Shown here piece by piece: positions 5,240 to 15,706 of a DNA stretch of 34,932 bases. Numbering within the stretch: position 1 is the stretch's first letter; the number at the start of each line of letters is the position of its first letter. Source of the DNA: Amycolatopsis sp. (lineage in GTDB: Bacteria; Actinomycetota; Actinomycetes; Mycobacteriales; Pseudonocardiaceae); NCBI RefSeq assembly GCF_025464955.1, contig NZ_JAODNM010000028.1, forward strand, positions 1 to 34,932, in the 5' to 3' direction. The notes under the pieces are model-generated. The model had not been told where the DNA came from. It saw only the letters and a list, made by a program, of their open reading frames with translations, and ran no database searches. Made by a program: the position numbers and the translations under genes.

Positions 5240-8173
5240 GTGCCTGTGGCGACGGTCGGTCACGCCTACCTCAAGATCATGCCGAGCCTGCAAGGACTCG
5301 GCCGCACCCTGCGCGAACAGGTCAACCAAGCCCAGCGCGACGCCCCTGCCATCTCGCTGACCGCGCAGGTGCAGACCGCGCTGCTCAAGGAGCAGCTGCG
5401 CGCCGCCGCCCGCGAAGGCGACCAGACCGCGATCACCCTGCTCGCCGAGCTCGACGCGCTGCCCGCCGAGACCCGGTTCCAGCGGCTAGTGCGGAAGCTG
5501 TCGGGCAAGTCGGTGTCGATCAAGGTCGCGGCCGACAAGTCCCTCGGCGCGACCACCCGCGGCCTCGGGGCGCTCAACTCCGGGCTGAACACCTCCACCA
5601 CCGAGTTCGCTCGCACGACCGTCGCCGTGGGGGCGTCGGTGCTCAAGTACGGCGCGCTGGCCGCCGCCGTCGGCCAGGCCGTGACGCTGCTCGGCGGGCT
5701 CGGGTCGATCGCGGCCACCGCGTCGGGCTCGCTGCTGCTGCTCCCGTCCGCCGGCCTCGCCGCCGCCGCGATCATGGCGACGCTGAAGCTCGGCGTCTCC
5801 GGGTTCTCCGACGCGCTGAAGGAGTCGGATCCGAAGAAGTACGCCGACGCGATCAAGAACTTCGCGCCGTCGATGGCCGCTGCAGCGAACGCCGCCCGTT
5901 CCCTGCGCCCGGAGCTGCTGGGGCTGCGCCAAGAGGTCCAGCAGCACCTGTTCGCCGGGATCGCCGCCGACATCACCGGACTGGCCGGGACGTACCTGCC
6001 GCTGCTGCGCGTTGAGCTGGGCAAGGTCGCCTCCGGTCTCAACCTCGGCGCGGCCGGGTTCGCCTCCTTCGCGCGTGAAGGCCGCACGGTCGGTGACGTC
6101 AGAGCGATCCTGGACAGTTCCGCCGCCACGGTCGGCAACCTCTCCGCCGGAGTGCGCCCATTCCTGCAGGGGCTGCGGGACATCGCGGCTGTGGGGGCGG
6201 AGTTCCTGCCCGCGTTGGGGTCCGGCCTCGCCGACGGGGCGCAGAAGTTCGCTGACTTCATCGCGGCGGCCCGTCAGTCCGGGCAGCTGCGTCAGTGGCT
6301 CTCGGCGGGGCTGTCAGCGGTAGGGGACCTGGTCACGGTTCTGAAGAACCTGGCCCAGGTCGTGATCGCGGTGTTCGCCGCCGCCAACACCGGCGGCGGT
6401 GGCCTGCTGACCACGTTGGTGGCGGTCACCGGCCAGATGGCCGCGTTCGTCCGCTCCGCGCAAGGCGCGACCGCGCTCACCCAGATTTTCACCGGGCTGC
6501 GCGCGATCACCGAAGGCCTGCTGCCGGTGCTGGTCGCGATCGGGCAAGGCATCGTCACTTCCCTCGCCCCGGCGATTGCGCAGCTCGGCCCCATGATCGG
6601 GCAGGCGTTCGCTGCATTCGCTCCGGCGATCGCGCCGCTGGGGCAGGTGATCGCGGCCCTCGCCCCGGTCCTCAGGGTCGCGGCGCAGGCGCTGGCGGGG
6701 GCGCTGGTTCCGGCGGTGGTGGCGCTGGCGCCGATCGTGGCCGCGCTCGCCCCGGCCGTCGCCGAGGTCGTCGGGCTGCTCGGCGGCGCCCTCGGTGGGG
6801 CGATCACCGCGATCACCCCGGCCCTGGTGGCGCTCGCGCAGACGCTGGCGCCGTTGATCTCCGGGTTCGGCGGGCTCCTGATGCAGTCGCTGCAGCTGGC
6901 GGCTCCGGCGTTCGCGGCGCTGCTGGTCGCGCTCAACCCGATCATCAGCCAGCTCGGCGGCGCCGTCATCCAAGCCCTGACCGCCGTCCTTCCGGTCATC
7001 TCGGCGCTGTCGGGGGTCTTCGCCACCGTTCTGTTGGGGGCGTTGCGGGCCGTCATGCCGGTACTGCCGGTCATCGTGACGGTGATCCAGCAACTGGCTT
7101 CCGTCATCGGGGCCGCGCTCAAAACCGCCGTACCGGTACTGGCTCAGGTCGGCACGCTACTCGGACAGATCGCTGGTCAGGTGCTCTCCGCGCTGCTCCC
7201 GGTCCTGCCGCCGCTGGCGCAAGCGTTCCTCTCGATCGTCACGGCGTTACTGCCGATCATCCCGGCGCTGCTGCAGATCGTCACCGCGTTGCTGCCGCCG
7301 CTGCTGAGCTTGATCACGTCGCTGCTGCCGATCATCACGCAGGGCGCGTCACTGTTCGCCACGCTGGTGACCGCGATCGCGCCGCTGGTCACGATCATCG
7401 CCGAGCTGCTGATGCCGATCATCCAGGCCCTGTTCGGCCTGGTGAAGCCGATCTTCGCCGCGATCACCAGCATCATCTCCGGCGCGATGCGCTACATCCA
7501 GGGCGTCATCAACGTCGTCCTCGGCCTGATCTCCGGAGACTGGGACCGGGTGTGGTCGGGGCTTAAGGACATGCTCGGCGGGATCTGGCAGATCATCAAA
7601 GGCGTCGTGGTCGACGGCATCGGCGGGATTCTCGGCTGGTTCGTCAGCCTTCCGGGGAAGATCCTCGACGCCTTGGGCAACCTCGGCGGGCTGCTGCTCG
7701 ACGCGGGCAAGAACATCATCCGGGGCCTCGTCGATGGCCTCACCGCCGGATTCCACTGGGTGAAAGACAAACTCAGCGACCTCACCGACTGGATCACCGA
7801 CTGGAAAGGCCCGCCCGCGCGAGACCGGGTCCTGCTGACCGGCAACGGAAAGCTGATCATGCATGGCCTGCTCGCCGGGTTGCAGGACGGCGAGCCGCAG
7901 ATCCGCGACTACCTGTCCGGCCTGACCGACGCTCTGCCGCTGGAGGTGTCCGGCACGGTCACCAGCTCCGCCACCGCACGGACATCCGGTGCGACTGTCG
8001 CACCTGCCCGCCCGGTGCCGGCCGCGCCGACTCCCCGTGAGGTGACCGGTGATGCCGGGAGCGTCCGAGTGGTCATCGATGCATCCGGACTCGACCGCCA
8101 CCTCACTGCCTGGCTTCGTGGCGCAGTCCATGCCCAAGGCGGCGGCAACGTTCAACTCGCCTTCGGCTACTGA
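5240..8173 (+). CDS. Phage tape measure protein, 977 aa
   Basis: The product is a long, Ala/Leu/Pro-rich protein that sets tail length and is ejected or threaded during infection. The N-terminus (VATVGHAYLKIMPSLQGLG) is typical of actinophage tape measures and is followed by a charged coiled region to about residue 90. A hydrophobic segment lies at about 130-180 (ALAAAVGQAVTLLGG...SLLLLPSAGLAAAAIMATL). A very long region (about 420-760) of helices punctuated by Pro (LAP, LLP, VLP) follows. The C-terminal part carries the phrase KGPPARDRVLLTGNGKL, often seen near the end of siphophage tape measures. No peptidase or lysozyme domain is visible. The start is GTG at 5240; GTG 5246 is also possible, and no strong ribosome binding site decides between them. 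A TTA leucine codon lies at 7247-7249. It is intact, unlike its neighbours on both sides. Confidence 0.85.
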   Translation: MPVATVGHAYLKIMPSLQGLGRTLREQVNQAQRDAPAISLTAQVQTALLKEQLRAAAREGDQTAITLLAELDALPAETRFQRLVRKLSGKSVSIKVAADKSLGATTRGLGALNSGLNTSTTEFARTTVAVGASVLKYGALAAAVGQAVTLLGGLGSIAATASGSLLLLPSAGLAAAAIMATLKLGVSGFSDALKESDPKKYADAIKNFAPSMAAAANAARSLRPELLGLRQEVQQHLFAGIAADITGLAGTYLPLLRVELGKVASGLNLGAAGFASFAREGRTVGDVRAILDSSAATVGNLSAGVRPFLQGLRDIAAVGAEFLPALGSGLADGAQKFADFIAAARQSGQLRQWLSAGLSAVGDLVTVLKNLAQVVIAVFAAANTGGGGLLTTLVAVTGQMAAFVRSAQGATALTQIFTGLRAITEGLLPVLVAIGQGIVTSLAPAIAQLGPMIGQAFAAFAPAIAPLGQVIAALAPVLRVAAQALAGALVPAVVALAPIVAALAPAVAEVVGLLGGALGGAITAITPALVALAQTLAPLISGFGGLLMQSLQLAAPAFAALLVALNPIISQLGGAVIQALTAVLPVISALSGVFATVLLGALRAVMPVLPVIVTVIQQLASVIGAALKTAVPVLAQVGTLLGQIAGQVLSALLPVLPPLAQAFLSIVTALLPIIPALLQIVTALLPPLLSLITSLLPIITQGASLFATLVTAIAPLVTIIAELLMPIIQALFGLVKPIFAAITSIISGAMRYIQGVINVVLGLISGDWDRVWSGLKDMLGGIWQIIKGVVVDGIGGILGWFVSLPGKILDALGNLGGLLLDAGKNIIRGLVDGLTAGFHWVKDKLSDLTDWITDWKGPPARDRVLLTGNGKLIMHGLLAGLQDGEPQIRDYLSGLTDALPLEVSGTVTSSATARTSGATVAPARPVPAAPTPREVTGDAGSVRVVIDASGLDRHLTAWLRGAVHAQGGGNVQLAFGY

Positions 8174-8200
8174 CCACAATCGGAACGGGAGTAGTCGCGG

Positions 8201-8581
8201 ATGGACGACGTGGTGGATGCGCGGTTGGAGATCGCCTTCGGGGCTGTGCCCTCGGATGACCCCAGCAGGTGGGTGTTCGTCAACGTCACCGATGACTTAT
8301 TGCCCGACGCGATCTCCATCACCCGAGGGCGCCAAGACGAAGCGGCGCACGTGGCCCCATCAGCGTGCCGCCTAGCCCTGGACAACCAGAACTCCGCCTA
8401 CACACCGAACCACCCCGCCTCGCCCTACTACCCCGATGTCACCCTCGGGGCTCCGCTGCGCGTCACCGTCCCCGCCGGATACACATTCCTGACCACAACC
8501 CGCGACGGCGCGGCTTCCACTCCTGACAGAACCGACCGCTCCGACCCCTCAAGTTCCAGGCATTGCCGGCTGAACCCGTGA
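8201..8581 (+). pseudogene. Truncated phage distal tail / minor tail protein
   Basis: A GGGAG ribosome binding site precedes the ATG at 8201. The first 95 or so residues look like the start of a distal tail/minor tail protein of actinophages. They include DLLPDAISITRGRQDEA and CRLALDNQNSAYTPNHPASPYYPD, a pattern typical of proteins that place the tail tip and attach receptor-binding parts. After TVPAGYTFLTT the sequence becomes a Ser/Asp/Arg run (TPDRTDRSDPSSS) ending at 8581, and the rest of the expected several-hundred-residue protein is missing. The break, near 8500, therefore marks the right edge of the prophage remnant, with chromosomal genes following. A TTA codon lies at 8297-8299. No tail tip, baseplate, lysin or integrase gene follows. 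Confidence 0.65.
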
Positions 8582-8687
8582 GCGGCCACCCACACGAGTG
8601 ATAACCGCCCCGGTTTCGGAACGAGACCTACCTTTCGCGCCCGTCCGAGCTTGCCGGGCGCGGGCCGCCGGTCCGAAGCTGGATCCC

Positions 8688-9344
8688 GTGTCCAGGGAAA
8701 TGATTCTGTTGTTCGCCGTCGCCGGTCTGGTTACCGGGCTGGCGGGACGGCGTGTGCTGCGCGCCGTCGGTGCGGAGGTGCCGCCGGGCTGGTGCGAGGC
8801 CGTGTCGGCGGTGCTGTGGGCTCTCGTCGCCTGGCGGTGGTCGGCTCCCGGCCGTCCGGGCTGGTGGCTGCCGGTGCCGCTGTCGGTCACCGCGGTCGCC
8901 GTCCCGCTGGCGATGGCCGATTTCCGCTACCTGAGGTTGCCGAACGTCCTCACGGCCGCGGCCTATCCCGTGGTCGGTGCGGCGATCGGTGTCGCCGCGT
9001 CGCAGGGCGGCGCCGCACTGGGTGTCCGTGCGGTGGCCGGCGCCGTCGTGTTCGCCGTCGTCCACGCGCTCGTGCGCCGCTGTGCCCCGGGTTCGCTCGG
9101 TGCCGGTGACGTGAAGCTCGCTGGCAGCGTGGGCGCGGTACTTGGTGCAGTCGGCTGGGCCTCGCTGGTGGTCGGCGCCTGCGTGGCTGCGGTGGTGACG
9201 GTGGTCTTGGCGGTGGTGCGGGCGTTCTCGGCTCGCACCCTCGGCGAGCGGTGGCGGGGTGGGTTGCCGCACGGGCCAGGCCTGCTGGTGGCCGCGTGGA
9301 TCGTCGCGGTCTTCCCCGCCGCGGGATCGGTCCCGGGCCGGTGA
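8688..9344 (+). CDS. A24-family prepilin leader peptidase / prepilin peptidase-like protein
   Basis: This integral membrane aspartic protease of about 218 residues has roughly six to seven hydrophobic segments. The two catalytic aspartates of the GxGD family are visible. The first is in the cytoplasmic loop [12 protein letters not shown] (about residue 68) and the second is in the motif GAGDVKL (about residue 141). These enzymes cut class III signal peptides from type IV or Tad pilins at the membrane. No pilin or secretion ATPase gene is in the window, so the substrate must lie elsewhere. I chose the GTG at 8688; the ATG at 8700 is a close alternative, and the open frame extends a little upstream without protein-like content. 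A gene of this family directly upstream of aroC is a common actinobacterial arrangement. It is the first chromosomal gene right of the prophage remnant. Confidence 0.8.
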   Translation: MSREMILLFAVAGLVTGLAGRRVLRAVGAEVPPGWCEAVSAVLWALVAWRWSAPGRPGWWLPVPLSVTAVAVPLAMADFRYLRLPNVLTAAAYPVVGAAIGVAASQGGAALGVRAVAGAVVFAVVHALVRRCAPGSLGAGDVKLAGSVGAVLGAVGWASLVVGACVAAVVTVVLAVVRAFSARTLGERWRGGLPHGPGLLVAAWIVAVFPAAGSVPGR

Positions 9345-9433
9345 ACGGCGGTTTTGTCGGGCTTGTCGCCGCCGCTTTCGCACGCGGGAGGGCTGTGTGG
9401 GCACGAGCGTCGAGCCGTGACAGGATCACTTGT

Positions 9434-10617
9434 GTGCTGCGCTGGATAACCGCTGGTGAATCGCACGGCCCCGCCCTTGCCGCCGTGCTGGAAGGGATGG
9501 TGGCCGGAGTTTCGGTCACCACCGCCGATCTGTCCGAGCAACTGGCGCGTCGTCGCCTCGGGTTCGGCCGCAGTCCCCGGATGGGGTTCGAGACCGACCG
9601 CGTCGAGTTCGTCGGCGGCGTCCGCCACGGGCTGACGCAGGGCGGTCCGGTGGCGGTCAACATCGAGAACGCCGAGTGGCCCAAATGGGAAAAGGTGATG
9701 GCTGCCGACCCGGTGGACCCGGCCGAGCTGGAGAACCTCGCCCGCAATGCGAAGCTGACCCGGCCCCGGCCAGGGCACGCCGACCTGCCCGGGATGCAGA
9801 AGTACGGCTTCGACGACGCACGTCCGGTGCTCGAACGAGCCAGTGCGCGCGAGACCGCTTCCCGGACCGTGCTCGGCACGGTGGCACGCGCCTACCTCCG
9901 CCAGCTCCTGGGCGCCGAGGTGATCAGCCACGTCGTGTCCATCGGCGGCGCGGAAGCGCCCGAAGGGCCCCTGCCGCTGGCCGCCGACCTGGCCGCGATC
10001 GACGAGAGCCCGGTCCGCGCCTTCGGCCAGGCGGGTACCGACGCGATGATCGCCGAGGTCGAAGCCGTGCAGAAGGCGGGTGACACGGTCGGCGGGGTGA
10101 TCGAGGTGATCGTCTACGGCCTGCCGCCCGGCCTCGGCTCGCACGTGCACTGGGACCGTCGGCTCGACTCCCGGCTCGCGGGGGCGCTGATGGGCGTCCA
10201 GGCCATGAAGGGTGTCGAGGTCGGTGACGGGTTCACCACCGCCCGGCGCTGGGGCAGCAAGGCGCACGACGAGATCGACCGCGGGACCGGTCCGACCGGG
10301 GTCACCAGGCGGTCCAACCGTGCCGGCGGCCTCGAAGGCGGTATCACTAACGGCGAGCCCCTGCGGGTCCGTGTCGCGATGAAGCCGATCTCCACGGTTC
10401 CCCGCGCACTCGCCACGGTGGACACCGAGACCGGCGAGCCCGCGGTGGCCATCCACCAGCGTTCCGACGTCTGCGCCGTGCCGCGGGCGGGTGTGGTGCT
10501 GGAATCGGTCGTCGCCCTCGTCCTGGCCGACGCGGCGCTGGAGAAGTTCGGCGGGGACTCGCTCGTCGAGAGCAAGCGCAACGCCGACGGGTACTTGAAG
10601 GCACTCGAGGAGCGCTG

Positions 10618-10621
<4 letters not shown>
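9434..10621 (+). CDS. aroC: Chorismate synthase
   Basis: It catalyses the last shikimate-pathway step, conversion of 5-enolpyruvylshikimate-3-phosphate to chorismate, using reduced FMN. The 395-residue protein starts at GTG 9434 ([12 protein letters not shown]) and shows the family signatures: the N-terminal [10 protein letters not shown] motif at residues 5-15, [16 protein letters not shown] at about 292-307, and [13 protein letters not shown] at about 343-355. The length matches the family. The frame is open upstream for about 180 bp, but that part is not conserved-looking. The stop overlaps the aroK start (GTGA), so aroC begins a tightly coupled aroC-aroK-aroB-aroQ unit. Identification is secure. 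Confidence 0.97.
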
Positions 10622-12675
<2,054 letters not shown>

Positions 12676-12679
<4 letters not shown>

Positions 12680-13581
12680 GCTCCGCTCCCGAAATCAAGA
12701 CCGAACGCCTGGGGTTGCGGGGGATCGAGCGATCGGACACCGAGGCCGTGCTGCGGGTCTTCGCCGATCCGGAGATGAGCCGCTTTTTTGCCGCGGACTT
12801 CAGTGACCGCGCGCAGGCCCTCGAAATGGTCGAGCGGCGGCTGGCCTACGCCGGTCCGGCAGGCATGGGCCACTGGGTCGTCGAGTTTGACGGCGTCGTC
12901 GTCGGGGTCGCCCATCTGCGGCCGTCCGAGGAGCTGCCCGGCGGCGTCCCGGAGATCGGGTACTACCTCGACCGCGCGTATGGCGGACAGGGCCTGGCGA
13001 CCGAGGCGGCAGCCGCTCTGGTCGACCACGCGTTCACCGTGCTGGGCCTGCCCGCAGTCTGGGCGCTGATTCACGAGTCCAATGTGGCCAGTCTGAACCT
13101 GGTGCGGCGCCTGGGTTTCCTCGATGTCGGCAGCGGAGTCCACTACGGCGACACGCATCGGGTCACTGTCGCCTTGCCCTCCGCGCACGGCAAGCCGCAC
13201 CACCTCGAACTATGGGTAGCCGACATCACCCGGGCCGAGGCGAGCTTCGGCTGGCTGCTCGGCGAACTCGGCTGGCAGGAGTACCAGCGGTTCTCCGGCG
13301 GGGTCAGTTGGAAGCTGGGAGTCACCTACCTGGTCCTCGAACAGTCGCCCGCGTTGACGGGTGTCGGCTATGAGCGGACGCTGCCCGGTCTGAACCACCT
13401 CGCCCTGCACGTCGACACTCGGGCCCGCGTCGACAGCCTCGTCGCCGCGGCGCAACTGCACGGCTGGCAGCCGATGTTCGTCGACCGGTATCCCTTCGCC
13501 GGTGGGGAGAGCCACTACGCGGCGTATCTCGAGAACGAGGACGGTTTCGAGATCGAACTCGTCGCCCTCGATCACCGCTGA
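12676..13581 (+). CDS. GNAT acetyltransferase fused to a VOC (glyoxalase-like) domain
   Basis: The GTG at 12676 shares bases with the aroQ stop, giving 301 residues. Residues about 5-165 form a RimJ/RimL-like GNAT domain. It opens with the [27 protein letters not shown] pattern, continues with [19 protein letters not shown] carrying the acetyl-CoA pyrophosphate-binding (Q/R)-x-x-G-x-(G/A) signature at about 98-108, and ends with [10 protein letters not shown]. Residues about 175-301 form a vicinal oxygen chelate domain: [26 protein letters not shown], then [27 protein letters not shown], then [17 protein letters not shown] with the terminal Glu metal ligand. The substrate is unknown. Translational coupling to aroQ suggests co-expression with chorismate synthesis but does not prove a pathway link. 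It is followed by a hairpin that probably ends the operon. Confidence 0.85.
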
Positions 13582-13586
13582 GCGGT

Positions 13587-13611
13587 CCACCACTCCGCAG
13601 GGGCGTGGTGG
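13587..13611 (+). terminator. Hairpin ending the aro operon
   Basis: CCACCAC (13587-13593) and GTGGTGG (13605-13611) form a 7-bp G/C-rich stem with an 11-base loop, starting six bases after the stop of the GNAT-VOC gene. There is no U-run, which is common for actinobacterial terminators. It separates the aro operon from the lipoprotein promoter. Confidence 0.6.
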
Positions 13612-13634
13612 CGCCCGAATGGGTTAACGGTCGG

Positions 13635-13640
13635 TATACT
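13635..13640 (+). promoter_or_regulatory. -10 box TATACT directly before the lipoprotein gene
   Basis: TATACT, preceded by CGG, ends eight bases before the GTG at 13649. Transcription from it would start at or next to the start codon. No ribosome binding site is visible between them and no clear -35 box is seen. Confidence 0.5.
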
Positions 13641-13648
13641 CAGCGATT

Positions 13649-15172
13649 GTGCGCACGTTCCGTCGTGGGGGCCGACGAGCCGCTCGCAGTCTCCTCGTTG
13701 CCGTTCTGGGCGGGGTACTGCTGAGCGCCTGCAGCACGGGCTACGCGGTGCCTCAGGCAGACGGCCAGCACAGCGAGATCGGCGGAGGCAAGCCCGCCGC
13801 GGCGCCGAGGCCGTCGAACGTGCCGTTGACCACCGCTGCCGCGCGAGGCGGCTCCGCCACTGTCGCGGCGGGTGGCCTGGACGCGGCCTACAACTACGGA
13901 CCCACGGTGATGATCGACGGCGGTCGCACCCGGATGTGGTGGTGCAGCCAGTACGGCAGCGCGCCGCCGCCGGGAGACGACATCCTCTACGCCGAGGCGC
14001 CCACACTCGACGGGCCGTTCACCGGACCGGGCGGGGGCGTCCCGCGTGCGGTGCTCTCGGGCAGCGGCGATGGGCACTTCGACGGCCGCCACACCTGCGA
14101 CCCGTCGGTGATCCGCGTCGGCGCGACCTACTACCTCTACTACACCGGCGCCGCGGAAGACCACGCGTTCGGCAACTCGATCGGTGTCGCCACGAGCCCC
14201 GACGGCCTCACCTGGACGCGGGCCAACGGTGGCCGTCCCATCGTCGAGCCCGCCCACGACGTCCACCGCGACAACGTCTACGGCGCCGGTCAGCCGTCGG
14301 CCGTGTACCTCGACGGCTGGTTCTACCTCATGTTCACCGACACGACCGGGCGCGCCACCACCCCGAACGGCGCCGGCCAGTTCGTGCTGCGGTCGAGGGA
14401 CCCGGTGTTCGGCGGCGGAGTGGAATCGCTGGGGAAGCACGGCTTCGAGGCCGTTCCCGCGACGAATTCCCCGCGGACGTCCTCCGTTATCGAAGCCTTC
14501 AGCGCGGACCTGATGTGGGTGGAAGCGCTCGACGCCTTCGTGATCGCCGATGAAACCAAGACCGGCACCCGGATCTCGTTCTTCGACCGGAGCTTCACCA
14601 CACATCCGTATCAGCCGATCGTGGTCGGCGGTCCCTGGCAGGAAGGCCCCGGCCTGGCCAGACGCCCCGACGGGCACGCTCCGCTGTCCGCGGTCGACCC
14701 CTGCGGCCAGGTGCCCTTCGACGTCGTCAGGGCCACCGTGATCGGGGCGGCCACGGCACCGACCGACCTGCGGCACTACGGGCTCGACGTAAAGGGCGTC
14801 AACGCCTGCCCGGATCCGGCACGCACACTGGCCGTGCTCGACGGGCTCGCGGCGCCTTCTCCCACCCGGACGATGGACCTGCTCACCGGAGGCAAGCTCA
14901 TCCGGGTCGACCGGCGTTCGGTGGCGGTGGCGCTGTCCGGCCAGGTACTCGACCAGCGCCCGCCGCAGTTCGACAAGCTGCCCGTCGCCGCGACGATCGC
15001 CTCGGCCGGACCGGCGGTGCAGGCCAAGGACCGCGGTGTCGCGTTCGTGCTCGACGGGAAGCTCTGGCCGGTCGACTCACCGGCCGCCCCGGTCCTGAAC
15101 GGATCCGTGGCCCAGACGATCAGCCCGGCGCAGTGGGACGCCTATCCGACGGGTTCGTCGCTGGTGCGCTGA
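13649..15172 (+). CDS. Lipoprotein with five-bladed beta-propeller (GH43/32-like) fold
   Basis: The 507-residue product has an N-terminal twin-Arg-containing basic stretch (RRGGRRAARS), a hydrophobic core and the lipobox LLSAC with Cys28, so it should be anchored on the outer face of the membrane. The mature protein holds repeated blade phrases typical of GH43/GH32-like propellers: DAAYNYGPTVMIDGGRTRMWW, DDILYAEAPTLDGPF, HTCDPSVIRVGATYYLYYTG, GNSIGVATSPDGLTW, GQPSAVYLDGWFYLMFTD. Acidic residues at blade starts could be catalytic or calcium-binding, but I cannot assign a sugar substrate. The C-terminal 120 residues form a separate module. The start is GTG 13649 with no ribosome binding site; a -10 box eight bases upstream points to a leaderless mRNA. 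The last 31 bp overlap the convergent membrane-protein gene. Confidence 0.75.
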   Translation: MRTFRRGGRRAARSLLVAVLGGVLLSACSTGYAVPQADGQHSEIGGGKPAAAPRPSNVPLTTAAARGGSATVAAGGLDAAYNYGPTVMIDGGRTRMWWCSQYGSAPPPGDDILYAEAPTLDGPFTGPGGGVPRAVLSGSGDGHFDGRHTCDPSVIRVGATYYLYYTGAAEDHAFGNSIGVATSPDGLTWTRANGGRPIVEPAHDVHRDNVYGAGQPSAVYLDGWFYLMFTDTTGRATTPNGAGQFVLRSRDPVFGGGVESLGKHGFEAVPATNSPRTSSVIEAFSADLMWVEALDAFVIADETKTGTRISFFDRSFTTHPYQPIVVGGPWQEGPGLARRPDGHAPLSAVDPCGQVPFDVVRATVIGAATAPTDLRHYGLDVKGVNACPDPARTLAVLDGLAAPSPTRTMDLLTGGKLIRVDRRSVAVALSGQVLDQRPPQFDKLPVAATIASAGPAVQAKDRGVAFVLDGKLWPVDSPAAPVLNGSVAQTISPAQWDAYPTGSSLVR

Positions 15173-15585
15173 GCGTCGGCGGCGGCGTGCTTGTGCGGCG
15201 CTTCGATCCGGCCGCCCACGAGCAGGCCGAGCCCGGCCGGGATCAGCACCAGCAGGGCGGTGAACGCGGCGCCTCCGGTCAGCGCCGGGCCGAGCTCGCT
15301 CATCCCGGTCTGGTCGACGAACATCGCCTTGCCGGCGACCGACAGGACCCCGGACACCGGACCGGCGATGATCGCCGCGATGAACCACGTCTTGCCCGCT
15401 TCGGGGCGGCGAAGCCAGGCGTCGAGCGCGCTCCAGAGCGCGGACGCGCCGACCAGGACGGCGATGGTCGCGGCCGTGATCACCGAGACGCCGGTCGGCT
15501 GGAAGACCTCGGCCTTGGCAAGCAGGACGGCGGCCACGGTGTGCAGGAGGGCCATGCCGAGCCCGCGGATCAGCCAAGGACGCAT
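15142..15585 (-). CDS. Four-helix membrane protein, B-4DMT transporter type
   Basis: The 147-residue product has four hydrophobic segments (about residues 5-25, 33-52, 66-86 and 101-125), separated by short charged loops, and a hydrophilic C-terminus with His and Ala (HKHAAADAQ). This matches the small actinobacterial 'B-4DMT family' proteins such as the Rv2536 product, which lies between pepQ and the aro genes in Mycobacterium tuberculosis, the same neighbourhood as here. The transported molecule is not known. The ATG at 15585 lies six bases after a -10 box TACACT on the minus strand (15592-15597), without a ribosome binding site, so the transcript may be leaderless. Its 3' end overlaps the lipoprotein gene from the other strand. 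Confidence 0.75.
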   Translation of the reverse strand: MRPWLIRGLGMALLHTVAAVLLAKAEVFQPTGVSVITAATIAVLVGASALWSALDAWLRRPEAGKTWFIAAIIAGPVSGVLSVAGKAMFVDQTGMSELGPALTGGAAFTALLVLIPAGLGLLVGGRIEAPHKHAAADAQRTSDEPVG

Positions 15586-15591
15586 CGGCGC

Positions 15592-15597
15592 AGTGTA
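15592..15597 (-). promoter_or_regulatory. -10 box of the B-4DMT gene
   Basis: The minus strand reads TACACT followed by GCGCCG and then ATG. The six-base gap would put the transcription start at the initiation codon. Confidence 0.45.
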
Positions 15598-15694
15598 ACC
15601 CCGCTACCCCGACCGGGGGACACGTCCGGGTTGCGCGGGCGAGGCCAGGGACTTAGGCGTGGGCGGTTTTTGGCGTCGGTGGGTACCACCCAAC

Positions 15695-15700
15695 TAGGCT
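15695..15700 (+). promoter_or_regulatory. -10 box TAGGCT of the pepQ gene
   Basis: TAGGCT is followed by six bases and then the GTG at 15707. A TTGGCG at 15670-15675 could be the -35 element with a long 19-bp spacer. The inverted repeat TGGGT-ACC-ACCCA lies within the spacer and could be an operator. Confidence 0.5.
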
Positions 15701-15706
15701 GGTCCG

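Noticed and set aside
1..8600. Prophage attachment sites
   Set aside because: No direct repeat between the edges could be seen by eye and no tRNA or integrase is present; the left edge is probably outside the window.
8614..8650. ECF sigma-type promoter (GGAAC...CGTC) before the A24 peptidase
   Set aside because: The spacing of about 19 bp is too long for the usual 16-17 bp, and the match is only partial.
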